DNA of 64,000 bases from Clostridium chromiireducens (GTDB lineage: Bacteria; Bacillota; Clostridia; Clostridiales; Clostridiaceae). This document shows positions 1 through 10,782 of this stretch, in pieces. The notes beneath the pieces are model-generated. The model ran no database searches. It saw only the letters and a program-made list of their open reading frames with translations, and was not told the DNA's origin. Both the position numbers and the translations under genes were made by a program. The stretch lies in NCBI RefSeq assembly GCF_002029255.1, contig NZ_MZGT01000013.1, forward strand, positions 1 through 64,000, in the 5' to 3' direction. Each line of letters opens with the position of its first letter. Positions within the stretch are counted from its first letter, which is position 1.

Positions 1-936
1 ATAATACTCTATATAATCTTCAAAATAATTTATAGTATTATCTATTTTCATACATAATGATAATTCTAAGGCGTATATAGATTGGTAAAAAAAATCTTGT
101 ATATGTAATAGATTTTGGAAAACCATGCTGATACCACACCGTAAATTATTTAATTTCAAAAATTCTAAGAGAGTTTCTTTAAGAGAATCAGTAATAACCT
201 CTTTATGCTCAGTACTTATAAGAAAAGTAATAGTATCCTTATAATATGTTGAAATACAATTTCCTAATATAGTTTTAATTTTCTTTATTAATTCCTTTAA
301 TCCGAAATTATGTCTATAATCCTTATATTTTTGTTTAAAGGGTACTGAAAGTATAATCAAGTTTTCATATAAATTAAAATTTATATATTGTAATCGTTCT
401 GTTATGTATTCAACATTATCTATTCTATTTATTAATAAATCTGTTAAATAATATTCTTCATCCAATCCAGAATTACTAATAAACAAATTTTCTTTCTGAA
501 GTTGAATGGAAAATACCTTAGACAGTACATTTGTCAATTCTAAATCTTCTGCATTGAATTTCCTTTTACTTTGCAAAACAGATATATATCCAACAGTAAT
601 ATTATTAATTCTGATAGAACAAAAAATTAAAATCTCATCTGAGTTATGAAAAAACGCATTATCTGAATTATAGATGTTATCAATACATTTATTCTTTTGC
701 ATTAATTGAACAATATCTAGCAAAAGGTAACTTTCTCCATTATGAGTTTCTATGCTTGAATTATCAAGCTTGGCTAGGCTTGAACGGGCCATAATGCGAT
801 AACTGGTATCTAAAATAAAAATAGGATTACCTAAAAAATTTTCGCCAATGTTAAGAATCCCATCCATACTATTTTCAGTAAATAAACTATTGTATAGTTC
901 GTATTTTTTTTTATATAAGTCATTTTTTTTCTGCAT
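1..936 (-). CDS. PucR/CdaR-like transcriptional regulator (3' end outside window)
   Basis: The reverse strand is open for 312 codons from an ATG at 936 to the window edge, with an AAGGAG site seven bases upstream. Translation begins MQKKNDLYKKKYELYNSLF. The first ~150 residues resemble a GAF-like sensing domain (YRIMARSSL, then a stretch around ITVGYISVLQ). Later parts, with YKDTITFLIST and FFYQSIYALELS, look like the central region of PucR-family regulators, whose C-terminal helix-turn-helix would lie beyond base 1. It diverges from the flavoprotein gene at 1161 and may control it. Family assignment is from sequence style only; the DNA-binding part cannot be seen. Confidence 0.7.
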   Translation of the reverse strand, partial: MQKKNDLYKKKYELYNSLFTENSMDGILNIGENFLGNPIFILDTSYRIMARSSLAKLDNSSIETHNGESYLLLDIVQLMQKNKCIDNIYNSDNAFFHNSDEILIFCSIRINNITVGYISVLQSKRKFNAEDLELTNVLSKVFSIQLQKENLFISNSGLDEEYYLTDLLINRIDNVEYITERLQYINFNLYENLIILSVPFKQKYKDYRHNFGLKELIKKIKTILGNCISTYYKDTITFLISTEHKEVITDSLKETLLEFLKLNNLRCGISMVFQNLLHIQDFFYQSIYALELSLCMKIDNTINYFEDYIEYY

Positions 937-1160
937 AAGTTTCTCCTTATTTTATCCGAATTAGAAAAATGTCTAAATAGTAAGCAATTTAAAGCATTAT
1001 TTTAAGACTTATTTTGGATGAACTTCACTTCTTCACATGATAATATTATAACAAAAGATTTGATTTTGTAAGTGAAAATTCATGCCTTATAAAAAAACAA
1101 AACATAAAATTATAAAACACTTTAAGAAAAATATTAAAGTTGTTAAAAGGAGATTATATT

Positions 1161-2111
1161 ATGGCTTTTACAGTATTAGGTATCACCGCAGGAAGAAAGG
1201 ATTCAAATTCTGAAATTTTATTAAAAGAAGCATTACTTGCATGTCAAGAACAAGGTGCAGAGGTTAAAATGATTAACTTAAGAGATTATCACATTGAGGA
1301 GTGTTCAGGATGTACAGCTTGCACACATGGTATGAGTGCTGGAAAAAATGTTGGATGTACATTAAGTAAAAAAGATGATAAAGAAGCAATCATGAATGTT
1401 ATGCTAAATGTGGATGCTATAATTGCATCAGCACCAACTTATGATTTAATGCCAACAGCAACATTTTCAAAATTTATGCATAGAAATTTAGCGTATGAAT
1501 CAGCATTTTTAGAATTTATTGGAGCAATTGAACATAGAGATAGAGTTGCAGGATTAATTGCTGTTGGAGGATCTACTCGTTCATGGCAGTCAATGGCTTT
1601 AGAAAGTATGCAAGCTACATGTTTTACAAATGATTTTAGAGTAGTAGATATGTATTTAGCAACAAGAGTACCGGCTCCAAAACAATGTTTATTACATGAT
1701 GATATGATTGAACGTGCTCATAAGATGGGTGAAAACATCATGAAATCATTAAATACACCTGTAGCAGAAAGAGAATGGCTTGGAGATGAAGGTATGGGAT
1801 GGTGCCCACATTGTCATTCAAATGCATTAATTTTAGGAGAATTACAATGGGATGGGTTACTTTTCCCAGTTGAATGTCAAGTTTGTGGTGCAGGCGGAAA
1901 TTTAGAAAAGACAGAAGAAGGTAAATGGAAGTTTGTAATTCAAGAAGATGGATTAAGCCGTGATCGTACTGATACTGAAGGAAGAGCAGAGCATGTAAAA
2001 GAAATTATGCATACACAAGGTGGCTTCTATACTGAAGAAAATCTAACAAAAGTTAAAGAAAAGTTTGTTAAGTATAAGGAATTAAAATTTCCTACAATTG
2101 ATATAAATTAA
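1161..2111 (+). CDS. Flavodoxin-fold NAD(P)H/FMN reductase, iron-sulfur flavoprotein-like
   Basis: Predicted cytoplasmic redox protein of the NADPH-dependent FMN reductase/flavodoxin-like family. The N-terminus has the FMN phosphate-loop pattern (ITAGRKDSNSEILL). Residues ~49-70 carry a compact cysteine motif, CSGCTAC then a Cys after 11 residues, similar to the [4Fe-4S] motif of iron-sulfur flavoproteins. A second set near residue 215, CPHC followed by CQVCG, looks like a small zinc ribbon or rubredoxin-type knuckle. At 316 aa it is longer than simple FMN reductases (~190 aa). The start is the ATG at 1161, preceded by AAAGGAG; an upstream TTG at 1140 has no ribosome site. It is monocistronic and divergent from the PucR-like gene. 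Substrate unknown. Confidence 0.75.
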   Translation: MAFTVLGITAGRKDSNSEILLKEALLACQEQGAEVKMINLRDYHIEECSGCTACTHGMSAGKNVGCTLSKKDDKEAIMNVMLNVDAIIASAPTYDLMPTATFSKFMHRNLAYESAFLEFIGAIEHRDRVAGLIAVGGSTRSWQSMALESMQATCFTNDFRVVDMYLATRVPAPKQCLLHDDMIERAHKMGENIMKSLNTPVAEREWLGDEGMGWCPHCHSNALILGELQWDGLLFPVECQVCGAGGNLEKTEEGKWKFVIQEDGLSRDRTDTEGRAEHVKEIMHTQGGFYTEENLTKVKEKFVKYKELKFPTIDIN

Positions 2112-2167
2112 CAATAGATATTAACTTTTAATCTAGAATAATAAGTTTTTAAACAAAATAAATTTTA

Positions 2168-2245
2168 TGGTGAATTTCAAAGGTCACGCTTCGCCTTAAC
2201 TATGAAACCCACGAAAATATTGAATTTTCGTGGGTCTTTTATTTT
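2168..2245 (+). terminator. Two-hairpin terminator repeat, copy A
   Basis: A weak first hairpin (around AAGG...CCTT with CACGCTTCG between) is followed by a strong stem ACCCACGAAAAT/ATTTTCGTGGGT and CTTTTATTTT. It ends the flavoprotein transcript. The whole ~80-base module recurs near 6.95, 24.3, 27.3 and 37.6 kb. Confidence 0.85.
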
Positions 2246-2333
2246 ATATTTGGTTTTAAAGCAATAAAAATACTCTTAATAATTTTTGATATCTATCTGG
2301 CATATAAAACACTTTATAACCGAAGTTAGAAAA

Positions 2334-3215
2334 CTAATTATTTTGATGAAAATCTCTAATAATCTCTAAGAAAGATTTTAAAATATCATCTAAAAACAAA
2401 TCTTTCCTATATATTAAGTTAATTGTTTGCTTAGGCGGATAATCAGAAATAGGAATTGCTTTAAAGTCAATTTTATTTACAGATTTTATATAAGAGTTTG
2501 GCAAAATAGTAATGTTATCTGAATGCTCTATTAACCTTATACAAGAATCTAAATTAGTTGCTTGAATCCTAGGTCTGCAAATATGATTTATCATGCTAAA
2601 GGCTTTATCAATATTTTTTCGTGAATTGGAATAATGAGGTAATAATACGATATTCTCTTGTGTCAAATCTCTTAAGAAGACAGAAGAATACTTTGCGAGT
2701 CTTGAGCTTAATGGCACAACTGCAAGATAAGACTCAATATTTAGCAGCTCAGAATGTATGGCGGAATCTTCTGAGGCCTCATAAATTAATCCTAAATCTA
2801 GCTTACCATTTTTTACATTATCAATAATTGTATTGCTGCTGTGCTCTTCCATTGTAATTAAAATATTATTATTAATATTATTAAATCTTGAACAAGGAAT
2901 TAGTAACAAGTGAGAGCCGGATGCTCCTATTTTGATTTGTTCTCTTGATTTTCCTGCATAATTTTTAATGTCTGCTTCTGCTTGTTCAAGATCAAAGAAA
3001 ATCTTATATACATGTTGTTTTAATATTTTACCAGGCTCTGTTAGTACTGTCCTTTTTTGAACATAATCAAAAAGTTTAACATTCAACATGCTTTCTAAAA
3101 TTTTTATTTGATTACTTAGTGTTGGCTGTGAAATATTAAGACGTTCAGCAGCTTTTGTATAATGAAGCTCTTCAGCAAGGACTAGAAAGTAGTTTAATAA
3201 TCTTATTTCTAACAT
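2334..3215 (-). CDS. LysR family transcriptional regulator
   Basis: Standard-length LysR regulator (293 aa). The N-terminal winged helix-turn-helix is clear (FLVLAEELHYTKAAERL, then ISQPTLSNQIKILE). The effector-binding half (~90-293) begins around QIKIGASGSHLLLIPC. I prefer the internal ATG at 3215 because GGGAGG lies upstream of it; the longer start at 3239 would put that site inside the gene. It is divergent from the PTS permease gene at 3357, so it is the likely regulator of the PTS/GH1 pair, unusual because beta-glucoside PTS genes are often controlled by antitermination. The ligand is not predictable. Confidence 0.9.
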   Translation of the reverse strand: MLEIRLLNYFLVLAEELHYTKAAERLNISQPTLSNQIKILESMLNVKLFDYVQKRTVLTEPGKILKQHVYKIFFDLEQAEADIKNYAGKSREQIKIGASGSHLLLIPCSRFNNINNNILITMEEHSSNTIIDNVKNGKLDLGLIYEASEDSAIHSELLNIESYLAVVPLSSRLAKYSSVFLRDLTQENIVLLPHYSNSRKNIDKAFSMINHICRPRIQATNLDSCIRLIEHSDNITILPNSYIKSVNKIDFKAIPISDYPPKQTINLIYRKDLFLDDILKSFLEIIRDFHQNN

Positions 3216-3274
3216 AATATTATATTGCCTCCCATTCATAGATAGAAACTATGATCATCATATTAAATATAGTA

Positions 3275-3303
3275 TTGATAGATAAATCATAAGCCAATAT
3301 AAT
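3275..3303 (+). promoter_or_regulatory. Sigma-A-type promoter of the PTS gene
   Basis: TTGATA and TATAAT are separated by exactly 17 bases, 54 bases ahead of the PTS start and within the LysR/PTS divergent region, where a LysR regulator would bind. Confidence 0.7.
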
Positions 3304-3356
3304 TAATTTGTAAATGATATCAAAAAAGAAAAATAAACTAACAGGGGGAGAATATT

Positions 3357-5255
3357 ATGGATTATAAGCAGTTATCCAAAGATATTATTAAAAATGTTGG
3401 CGGTGTGGAAAACGTTTCCTCGTTAACACATTGTGCTACAAGATTGAGATTTAATCTAAAAGATGATAGTAAAGCAGCTACTGATATATTAAAAAATACA
3501 AAAGGCGTTATGGGGGTTGTAAATAAAGGAGGACAATATCAAGTAATCATTGGAAGCGATGTTGCAAATGTATACGCAGAAATAAATAAAATTGCTAGTT
3601 TTGACAATGATTCTTCAAGTGAAGTAAAGGATGATAAAGGTCCAGTAGTAAAAGTGCTTGATACAATTGCGGGTATTTTCACACCAATCATACCAGCTAT
3701 TACTGGAGCTGGTATGTTAAAGGCTGTTATGGCACTATTAGTTACTTTTAAGGTAATTGGAGCTCAGAGTCAGGTATATTCAGTACTTAATTTTATGGCA
3801 GATGCAGCCTTTTACTTCTTACCATTTTTAATTGCTAATTCAGCAGCAAAGAAATTTAAATGTAATCCTTATATGGCAATGTCAATTGCAGCAGTTATTT
3901 TGCACCCTAACTTTGTTAGTATGGTGGGGGCAGCTAAAAAGAGTGGGGAAGGAATTTACTTTTTAGGGTTGCCAATAACTTTAGCTAGTTATTCATCTTC
4001 TGTTATTCCAATTATTTTAGGTGTTTGGTTTATGTCCTTTGTTGAACCTATAGCAGATAGAGTTTCACCAAATGCAATTAAATTTTTTACAAAGCCACTA
4101 TTAACGCTATTAACTACTGGATTAGTAACTTTAATTGTGCTTGGGCCTATCGGAATAATTTGCGGTAATGGAATTTCTGGAGCTATTGCATTTTTAAATA
4201 CATATGCTAGATGGCTGGTTCCTTTTATTGTTGGTACATTCTCACCACTACTAGTAATGACAGGTATGCATTATGGATTGATTCCTATTGGCATTAATAA
4301 TTTGGCAACGGCTGGTTTTGATACAGTTGTAGGACCAGGTATGCTTGGATCTAATATTGCACAAGGCGGAGCAGCACTTGCTGTAGCGCTTAAAACAAAA
4401 AATAGTCAATTAAAACAATTAGCTTCATCAGCAGGTATAACTGCAGTTTGTGGTATTACAGAGCCAGCTATGTATGGAGTTACATTAAAATTAAAACGTC
4501 CTCTAATTGCAGTTATGATTGGTGGAGGCGCATCAGGATTATTTTTAGGACTTACTGGAGTTGGAAGATATACTTCAGGTTCACCAGGGCTTTTAGCATT
4601 ACCTGGATATATTGGAACTGATGGCTTTAAAAATATTATGCTTGCATGTATTGGTGCAGCTATAGCATTTGTTGTTTCGTTTATTGCTACTCTTATTATA
4701 GGATTCGAAGATATTATTGAAGCTAAAGAGAATGATTCAGAAACAGCTGGTACAAATGCAGCTGAGATAGCTGTAGATGAAAATGATACTATACAAGACA
4801 GTATTGTTTATTCACCAATTGAAGGAAAAGTAGTTTCACTAAGTGAAGTTAATGATCCGATGTTTTCAGAAAAGATGATGGGAGAGGGAATAGCTATTAT
4901 TCCAAAGGAAGGCAGAGTAGTTTCTCCTGTAAATGGTACAGTTAGTGCAGTTTTTGATACAAAACATGCTATTGGAATTACTTCAAATGAAGGTGCAGAA
5001 ATATTAATTCACATAGGACTAGATACAGTAAAATTAGGTGGGAAATTCTTTGGTGCCAATGTAAAGGTAGGAGACAAAATAGAAATAGGCGATTTATTAG
5101 TTGAATTCAATGTAGAAGAAATAAAAAATGCAGGATATGATGTTATTACGCCTGTTATAATAACAAATACATTGAAATATGGAGAGATTTCATTTGCTGC
5201 GAGCAAAGATGCAAATATAAAAGAAAAAGATCAACTAATTAACTTAATTAAGTAG
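3357..5255 (+). CDS. Beta-glucoside-type PTS enzyme IIBCA
   Basis: Membrane sugar phosphotransferase of the glucose superfamily that imports and phosphorylates a sugar, probably an aryl- or oligo-beta-glucoside. Domain order: EIIB at ~1-85 with phosphorylated Cys26 in THCATRLRF; EIIC at ~100-455 with about ten hydrophobic segments and the GITEPAMYG motif; EIIA at ~485-632 with the active His552 in LIHIGLDTVKL. Length 632 aa is normal for the fused BglP/BglF type. Start supported by AGGGGGAG. The GH1 enzyme 220 bases downstream would cleave the phosphorylated product. No RAT/terminator antitermination leader was seen upstream; a divergent LysR gene is there instead. Sugar specificity is inferred from the neighbour. 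Confidence 0.9.
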   Translation: MDYKQLSKDIIKNVGGVENVSSLTHCATRLRFNLKDDSKAATDILKNTKGVMGVVNKGGQYQVIIGSDVANVYAEINKIASFDNDSSSEVKDDKGPVVKVLDTIAGIFTPIIPAITGAGMLKAVMALLVTFKVIGAQSQVYSVLNFMADAAFYFLPFLIANSAAKKFKCNPYMAMSIAAVILHPNFVSMVGAAKKSGEGIYFLGLPITLASYSSSVIPIILGVWFMSFVEPIADRVSPNAIKFFTKPLLTLLTTGLVTLIVLGPIGIICGNGISGAIAFLNTYARWLVPFIVGTFSPLLVMTGMHYGLIPIGINNLATAGFDTVVGPGMLGSNIAQGGAALAVALKTKNSQLKQLASSAGITAVCGITEPAMYGVTLKLKRPLIAVMIGGGASGLFLGLTGVGRYTSGSPGLLALPGYIGTDGFKNIMLACIGAAIAFVVSFIATLIIGFEDIIEAKENDSETAGTNAAEIAVDENDTIQDSIVYSPIEGKVVSLSEVNDPMFSEKMMGEGIAIIPKEGRVVSPVNGTVSAVFDTKHAIGITSNEGAEILIHIGLDTVKLGGKFFGANVKVGDKIEIGDLLVEFNVEEIKNAGYDVITPVIITNTLKYGEISFAASKDANIKEKDQLINLIK

Positions 5256-5458
5256 AAGATATTATAATTAATAATGGAGGATGAAAGCTATAAGGAAAAA
5301 GGCTGAAAGGTCAATATAAAATGCATGAGAAAAGTTCTGTAAAATCAGTATAAGAGCTTGAACATCATTTTTAGATTAGCATTGCTCCTTAGTAATTTCA
5401 TCCTTTACTATTAAATTAAAAGTTAGAATTTATAACAATAGATGTAGTATAGTTTTAG

Positions 5459-6913
<1,455 letters not shown>

Positions 6914-6938
6914 TCTCCGTTGCAGTATATAAATTTTA

Positions 6939-7047
6939 ATGGTGGATTTTAAGGGGCATGATTTGCCTCCACCATAAAATTCATGAAGATAAACCTTTTC
7001 CGTTTTAAAATTCACAAAACTCATAGTCCCCGTTAGGGGATTTTTTT
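6939..7047 (+). terminator. Two-hairpin terminator repeat, divergent copy E
   Basis: A first hairpin with ATGGTGGA/TCCACCAT arms is followed by a spacer and a short intrinsic terminator, TCCCC-gtta-GGGGA with seven T, at 7027-7047. The first half matches the dispersed module; the terminal hairpin differs from other copies. It ends the GH1 transcript just before the convergent AraC gene. Confidence 0.75.
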
Positions 7048-7051
7048 ACGT

Positions 7052-7912
7052 TTACTTATTAGTCATCCTTTCCCTAAATTCTCTAGGGGAAATCCCTTTT
7101 ATTTTTTTAAAAGCACGGTTAAATGAAGATAGGCTTGAAAATCCTGAGTCAAATGCAATATCTATTATATGTGCTTGTGGATTCGAAATCAAAAATTCTG
7201 TTCTTTTGATACGCTCAGTAGTAAGGAAATCTATAAATGTCATATTCGTATATTTTTTGAATAAATGCGAGAAATGGGACTTGCTAACCCCTATGTGATG
7301 AGAAATATCGTCAAGTTTAAGAGGTTTAATACAGTTTTGTGATATGTAAAGGCAAGCTTCTGTAATTAACTTAGTAGACTTATAGCCTGTGTTTGCATCA
7401 TCAGAGAATTCTTCTTTCTTGGCATCGACGCAGTATTGTCCAAGCTTTGCAAAGAACTCCAGGAGAAGGGAATATATACGAACTTCATTAAAAAGCGCGT
7501 CGGAATAATAAAGCTCGGGCAATTTCTTTATTAAATAAATCATTCTGTCGGCATCAATATCTGATGGGTCATATTTAATGCAATGATACTGGCTAAATAC
7601 AGAAAAATTGCTATTAAACTCACTCATAATCATCAGTAAGTCAAGAGGGAACTGAACGAGAATAAAAGCATTTTCAGTTACATGATCAAGCGAGTGCAAG
7701 TCACCAGGATAAATTATGATCAGGTCATTAGTTTTAAGAACATGTTTGGTGAAATTAATCGTTACTTCATTATTATCATAAAGGCTTAAAAGTATTTCGA
7801 TAAAAGGATGCCAATGCATCGTATCAGAAAAATTTATATCGATTTTCTTTGATACATTAATTTTTTTCCCGCTACTAAAATTCAATCTCTCAAAATAATT
7901 ATTCGTATGCAT
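7052..7912 (-). CDS. AraC family transcriptional regulator
   Basis: AraC/XylS regulator of 286 aa. Residues ~20-110 form a cupin-like sensing domain (HWHPFIEILLS, IIYPGDLHSL). The C-terminal ~100 residues hold the double helix-turn-helix (LDDISHHIGVSKSHFSHLFKK and IAFDSGFSSLSSFNRAFKK), ending with the usual GISPREFR. Start supported by AAAGGAG. It is divergent from the 8.2-18.7 kb catabolic operon and shares its more GC-rich codon use, so it is probably that operon's sugar-responsive activator. Confidence 0.9.
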   Translation of the reverse strand: MHTNNYFERLNFSSGKKINVSKKIDINFSDTMHWHPFIEILLSLYDNNEVTINFTKHVLKTNDLIIIYPGDLHSLDHVTENAFILVQFPLDLLMIMSEFNSNFSVFSQYHCIKYDPSDIDADRMIYLIKKLPELYYSDALFNEVRIYSLLLEFFAKLGQYCVDAKKEEFSDDANTGYKSTKLITEACLYISQNCIKPLKLDDISHHIGVSKSHFSHLFKKYTNMTFIDFLTTERIKRTEFLISNPQAHIIDIAFDSGFSSLSSFNRAFKKIKGISPREFRERMTNK

Positions 7913-8223
7913 AAGCGAAATCTCCTTTAATGGTTATATATGTAAAGCTTTGTATACGATTAGTCTATCATTTACGATGTCAAATAGCAATATTTGATAT
8001 GTTTAAAGGAAGGATATGCATACAAATTTGGCAAAATACCTTAGTATCAATGTTTCTTTTATGGTAATAATATTTGCAATAAAAATAATTATAACAAAAT
8101 ATGCACAGGTAATTCATAATTTTTAAAGAGTAAGTTGTAGGTAGAATTGATAATATATTAATAGCAAAACACATTGAGAAATGGTTTGCATAGATATAAA
8201 TTTAATAAGAAAGGAGCAATATT
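7913..8223. other. Divergent regulatory region, AraC / catabolic operon
   Basis: 311 bases without a gene. It must contain both divergent promoters and the AraC site. One weak match for the rightward operon is TTGCAA, 17 bases, AAATAT near 8070-8100; nothing else stands out. The rightward gene has AAAGGAG ahead of a TTG start. Confidence 0.4.
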
Positions 8224-9375
8224 TTGCGAATATTTAAAATAGGTATACTTGGATCCGGAGTTATAAGCAGAACATATCTTGCCGATATAATAGCATTTTA
8301 CAAAAATCTTGAAGTAATCGCTTGTGCAGATATAAATGTAGAGCTTTCTCAAAAACTAGCATCGGAGTTTGGTATAAAAAAGGCATATACTACGGAAGAA
8401 TTGTTAAATGATGATGAAGTTGAGATTGTAATAAATCTCACACCACCACAGTTTCATGTTGAGTTGAGCAAGCAAATAATAACGGCTGGTAAACATCTGT
8501 TTAGCGAGAAACCGTTTGCGCCCAATTTAAAAGATGCAAAGGAAGTGCTGGATTTAGCAGATGCAAAGGGTGTTAAAGTTGGTTGTGCACCGGACACCTT
8601 TTTAGCGTCAGGTCTTCAGAGTTTGAGATATTATCTTGATGCTAATCTTATAGGAAAGCCTTTCTTTGTTACTGCAAACATGACCACCTTCGGGGTTGAA
8701 ACTTGGCACCCTAACCCTGGACCTTTTTATACGAAGAACAGCGGCCCTTTATTTGATATGGCACCGTATTATCTCTCTGCGATTGTATCATTGTTAGGAT
8801 CAATAGAGAGCATTGCTGCTCTTGATGCAAAGAGTAGCGATACTAGACATATATATGTGGGACCAGAGGCTGGAACGGATATTGAAGTAAAGATCCCTAC
8901 TCATTACTCTTCTATATTGAGGTTAAAAAGTGGCGTGGTTGTAAATTTGAACGTAAGCTTTGATATTTATAGGTCGAACCTTCCGATGTTTGAAATTTAT
9001 GGAGATGGTGGCACACTAACCTATCCGGATCCGAATTTTGGCGGCGGCACTCCTAGTGTGTATAGGAAAGAACAGTATACGGACACTGTTTATCAAAAAA
9101 CAGATGAAGCTATGGCAAGAAAAAATAGATTCTATGAGCTTCCGGAGCTATATCCTAGAGTTAAAGATTATTCAAGGGGCTTAGGCGTGCTTGATCTTGC
9201 GAAAGCTATAGAAGCAAACTCGAATAATAGAGCAAATGGAAGTTTAATAATGCACATTACCGAAGCCATAGAGGGAATGATGATTTCATCTGAAAATGGC
9301 GAGTTTTACAAAATGAAAACTACCTGTGAGAGGCCAGAGCCTTTAAAAGCAGGTGGATATATGGACGAAGTTTAA
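8224..9375 (+). CDS. Gfo/Idh/MocA family oxidoreductase
   Basis: Probable NAD(P)-dependent sugar or glycoside oxidoreductase, first gene of the island operon. The Rossmann motif GILGSGVISRTYLAD is at residues ~7-21 and the family EKP motif appears in FSEKPFAPN. The C-terminal two-thirds form the alpha/beta substrate domain (HPNPGPFYTKNSGPLFDM). Length 383 aa is normal. It begins with TTG at 8224, well placed after AAAGGAG, with no nearby ATG. Such enzymes often oxidise a glycoside at C3, making the bond labile to elimination by a partner; the TIM-barrel gene two places downstream could be that partner. Substrate not established. Confidence 0.85.
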   Translation: MRIFKIGILGSGVISRTYLADIIAFYKNLEVIACADINVELSQKLASEFGIKKAYTTEELLNDDEVEIVINLTPPQFHVELSKQIITAGKHLFSEKPFAPNLKDAKEVLDLADAKGVKVGCAPDTFLASGLQSLRYYLDANLIGKPFFVTANMTTFGVETWHPNPGPFYTKNSGPLFDMAPYYLSAIVSLLGSIESIAALDAKSSDTRHIYVGPEAGTDIEVKIPTHYSSILRLKSGVVVNLNVSFDIYRSNLPMFEIYGDGGTLTYPDPNFGGGTPSVYRKEQYTDTVYQKTDEAMARKNRFYELPELYPRVKDYSRGLGVLDLAKAIEANSNNRANGSLIMHITEAIEGMMISSENGEFYKMKTTCERPEPLKAGGYMDEV

Positions 9376-9413
9376 TAATTTGATTGAGTAAAGTTTTGAA
9401 AGGAGATATAAAT

Positions 9414-9878
9414 ATGTCAGGAGTAATAGGAACAAATTTAGTGGCACAGGTAGGATTTATAGTTAAAGATGTTGAGGAAACAAAGAAAAAATGGGCTGAG
9501 TTTTTAGGGGTTGCCATCCCTGAGACGCAACCTATTGGTGACTATACGATTACAGGAACAGAGTTTAAAGGTGAACCCGCTCCAAATGCATATTGTTGGA
9601 TGGCTTTCTTTGATGTTGGTCCGGGACTACAGCTTGAATTGATTCAGCCTAACGAGGAACCTTCAACATGGAGAAACTATCTTGATGAGAAGGGCGAGGG
9701 CATTCACCATGTTGCATTTCAAGTTAAGGATTCAAAGACTGCTGCTCTAAATGCTGAAGCTGCTGGTTTAAAGCTGGTTCAAAGAGGTGTTTATGGTGAT
9801 GGCAGCGGCGAATATAATTATTTTGATGCTCCGGATCTAAAATGTGTAATTGAGCTTCTCGAGAGTTACAATAAGTAA
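9414..9878 (+). CDS. VOC (glyoxalase/epimerase-fold) protein
   Basis: Small metalloenzyme-fold protein of 154 aa. Two beta-alpha-beta-beta-beta modules are visible, one starting QVGFIVKDVEETKKKW and the other GIHHVAFQVKDS; candidate metal ligands are His in HHVAF and Glu in LQLELIQP and CVIELLE. The family includes glyoxalase I, methylmalonyl-CoA epimerase and ring-cleavage dioxygenases, so the reaction cannot be named. The ATG at 9414 has GAAAGGAG ahead and is preferred over an upstream alternative. A second VOC gene closes the operon at 18199. Confidence 0.8.
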   Translation: MSGVIGTNLVAQVGFIVKDVEETKKKWAEFLGVAIPETQPIGDYTITGTEFKGEPAPNAYCWMAFFDVGPGLQLELIQPNEEPSTWRNYLDEKGEGIHHVAFQVKDSKTAALNAEAAGLKLVQRGVYGDGSGEYNYFDAPDLKCVIELLESYNK

Positions 9879-9919
9879 TATTAACCACTAACTATAAATA
9901 GAAAGGCATGATACTAAAT

Positions 9920-10738
9920 ATGAGACTTGGGACATCTTCACCATTAAAACACAGCAGTCCAAAGGAATGGGCTATGAAACATAAAACCTTGGGACTTGGA
10001 AGTATAAATTTCCCACTCTCTTACGAAAATGATGATGAGCTTATTGACGAGTATGTTAAAGAAGCGAAAAAAAACAACCTTGTGATAGCAGAGGTTGGAG
10101 TTTGGCGCAATACATTGGATTTAAATGAAGATGCACGTAAAAAGGCTATTAAGTACGCCGTGGGGCAGCTTGAACTTGCTGATAGGATAGGGGCTCGCTG
10201 TTGTGTGAATATTATAGGTGCAAGAGGCCCTCGCTGGGATGGTGCTTATAAAGATAATTTTACAAAGGAAACCTGGAAACTGGGTGTAAAGACTATTCAG
10301 GAGATTATAGATGAGGTAAACCCTAAGAACACGTATTTTACAATCGAGTCAATGCCATGGATGTTCCCGACTGGACCGGATGAATATCTGCAGTTGCTTG
10401 AGTCTGTGGACAGAGATAGATTTGCTGTTCATATGGACATTTTTAACTGGATAACTACACCGAGAAGGTATTTCTTTAATGAGGAATTTATATGTGAATG
10501 CTTCGAGAAACTAGGTGAGCATATAAAAAGTTGCCATCTGAAAGATGTCAAGATGGAGGACGATTATACGCTGTTTTTTAGGGAAACCAGTGCTGGAAAC
10601 GGAGGGATAAATATCAAGCACCTAATCGAACAAGGATTATCCTTTGATGAAAATATGCCGTTTATTATAGAGCATCTTAATACAGATGAAGAATATTTAA
10701 ATAGTGTCACGCACATAAAGACTCTAATGACGCTCTAA
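9920..10738 (+). CDS. TIM-barrel sugar phosphate isomerase/epimerase family protein
   Basis: Xylose isomerase-like TIM barrel of ~272 aa. Likely metal and catalytic residues lie in FTIESMPW, VHMDIFNW, SCHLKD and FIIEHL, the usual E/D/H/E pattern of this fold. The family contains epimerases, isomerases, dehydratases and C-glycoside-cleaving enzymes, so only the fold is certain. The start is uncertain: ATG at 9908 is too close to AAAGG, while ATG at 9920 has a longer spacing but gives a family-like MRLGTSSPLKH beginning. Its position after a Gfo/Idh/MocA gene suggests it acts on the keto-sugar formed there. Confidence 0.8.
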   Translation: MRLGTSSPLKHSSPKEWAMKHKTLGLGSINFPLSYENDDELIDEYVKEAKKNNLVIAEVGVWRNTLDLNEDARKKAIKYAVGQLELADRIGARCCVNIIGARGPRWDGAYKDNFTKETWKLGVKTIQEIIDEVNPKNTYFTIESMPWMFPTGPDEYLQLLESVDRDRFAVHMDIFNWITTPRRYFFNEEFICECFEKLGEHIKSCHLKDVKMEDDYTLFFRETSAGNGGINIKHLIEQGLSFDENMPFIIEHLNTDEEYLNSVTHIKTLMTL

Positions 10739-10782
10739 GCGTTTATATATAGTGAGTAATAAAAGTAAAAGGAGAGGTTAAA

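Noticed and set aside
8107..8213. Definite promoter for the catabolic operon
   Set aside because: Several TTGNNN/TATANN combinations are possible in this AT-rich region and none has good spacing with strong matches.
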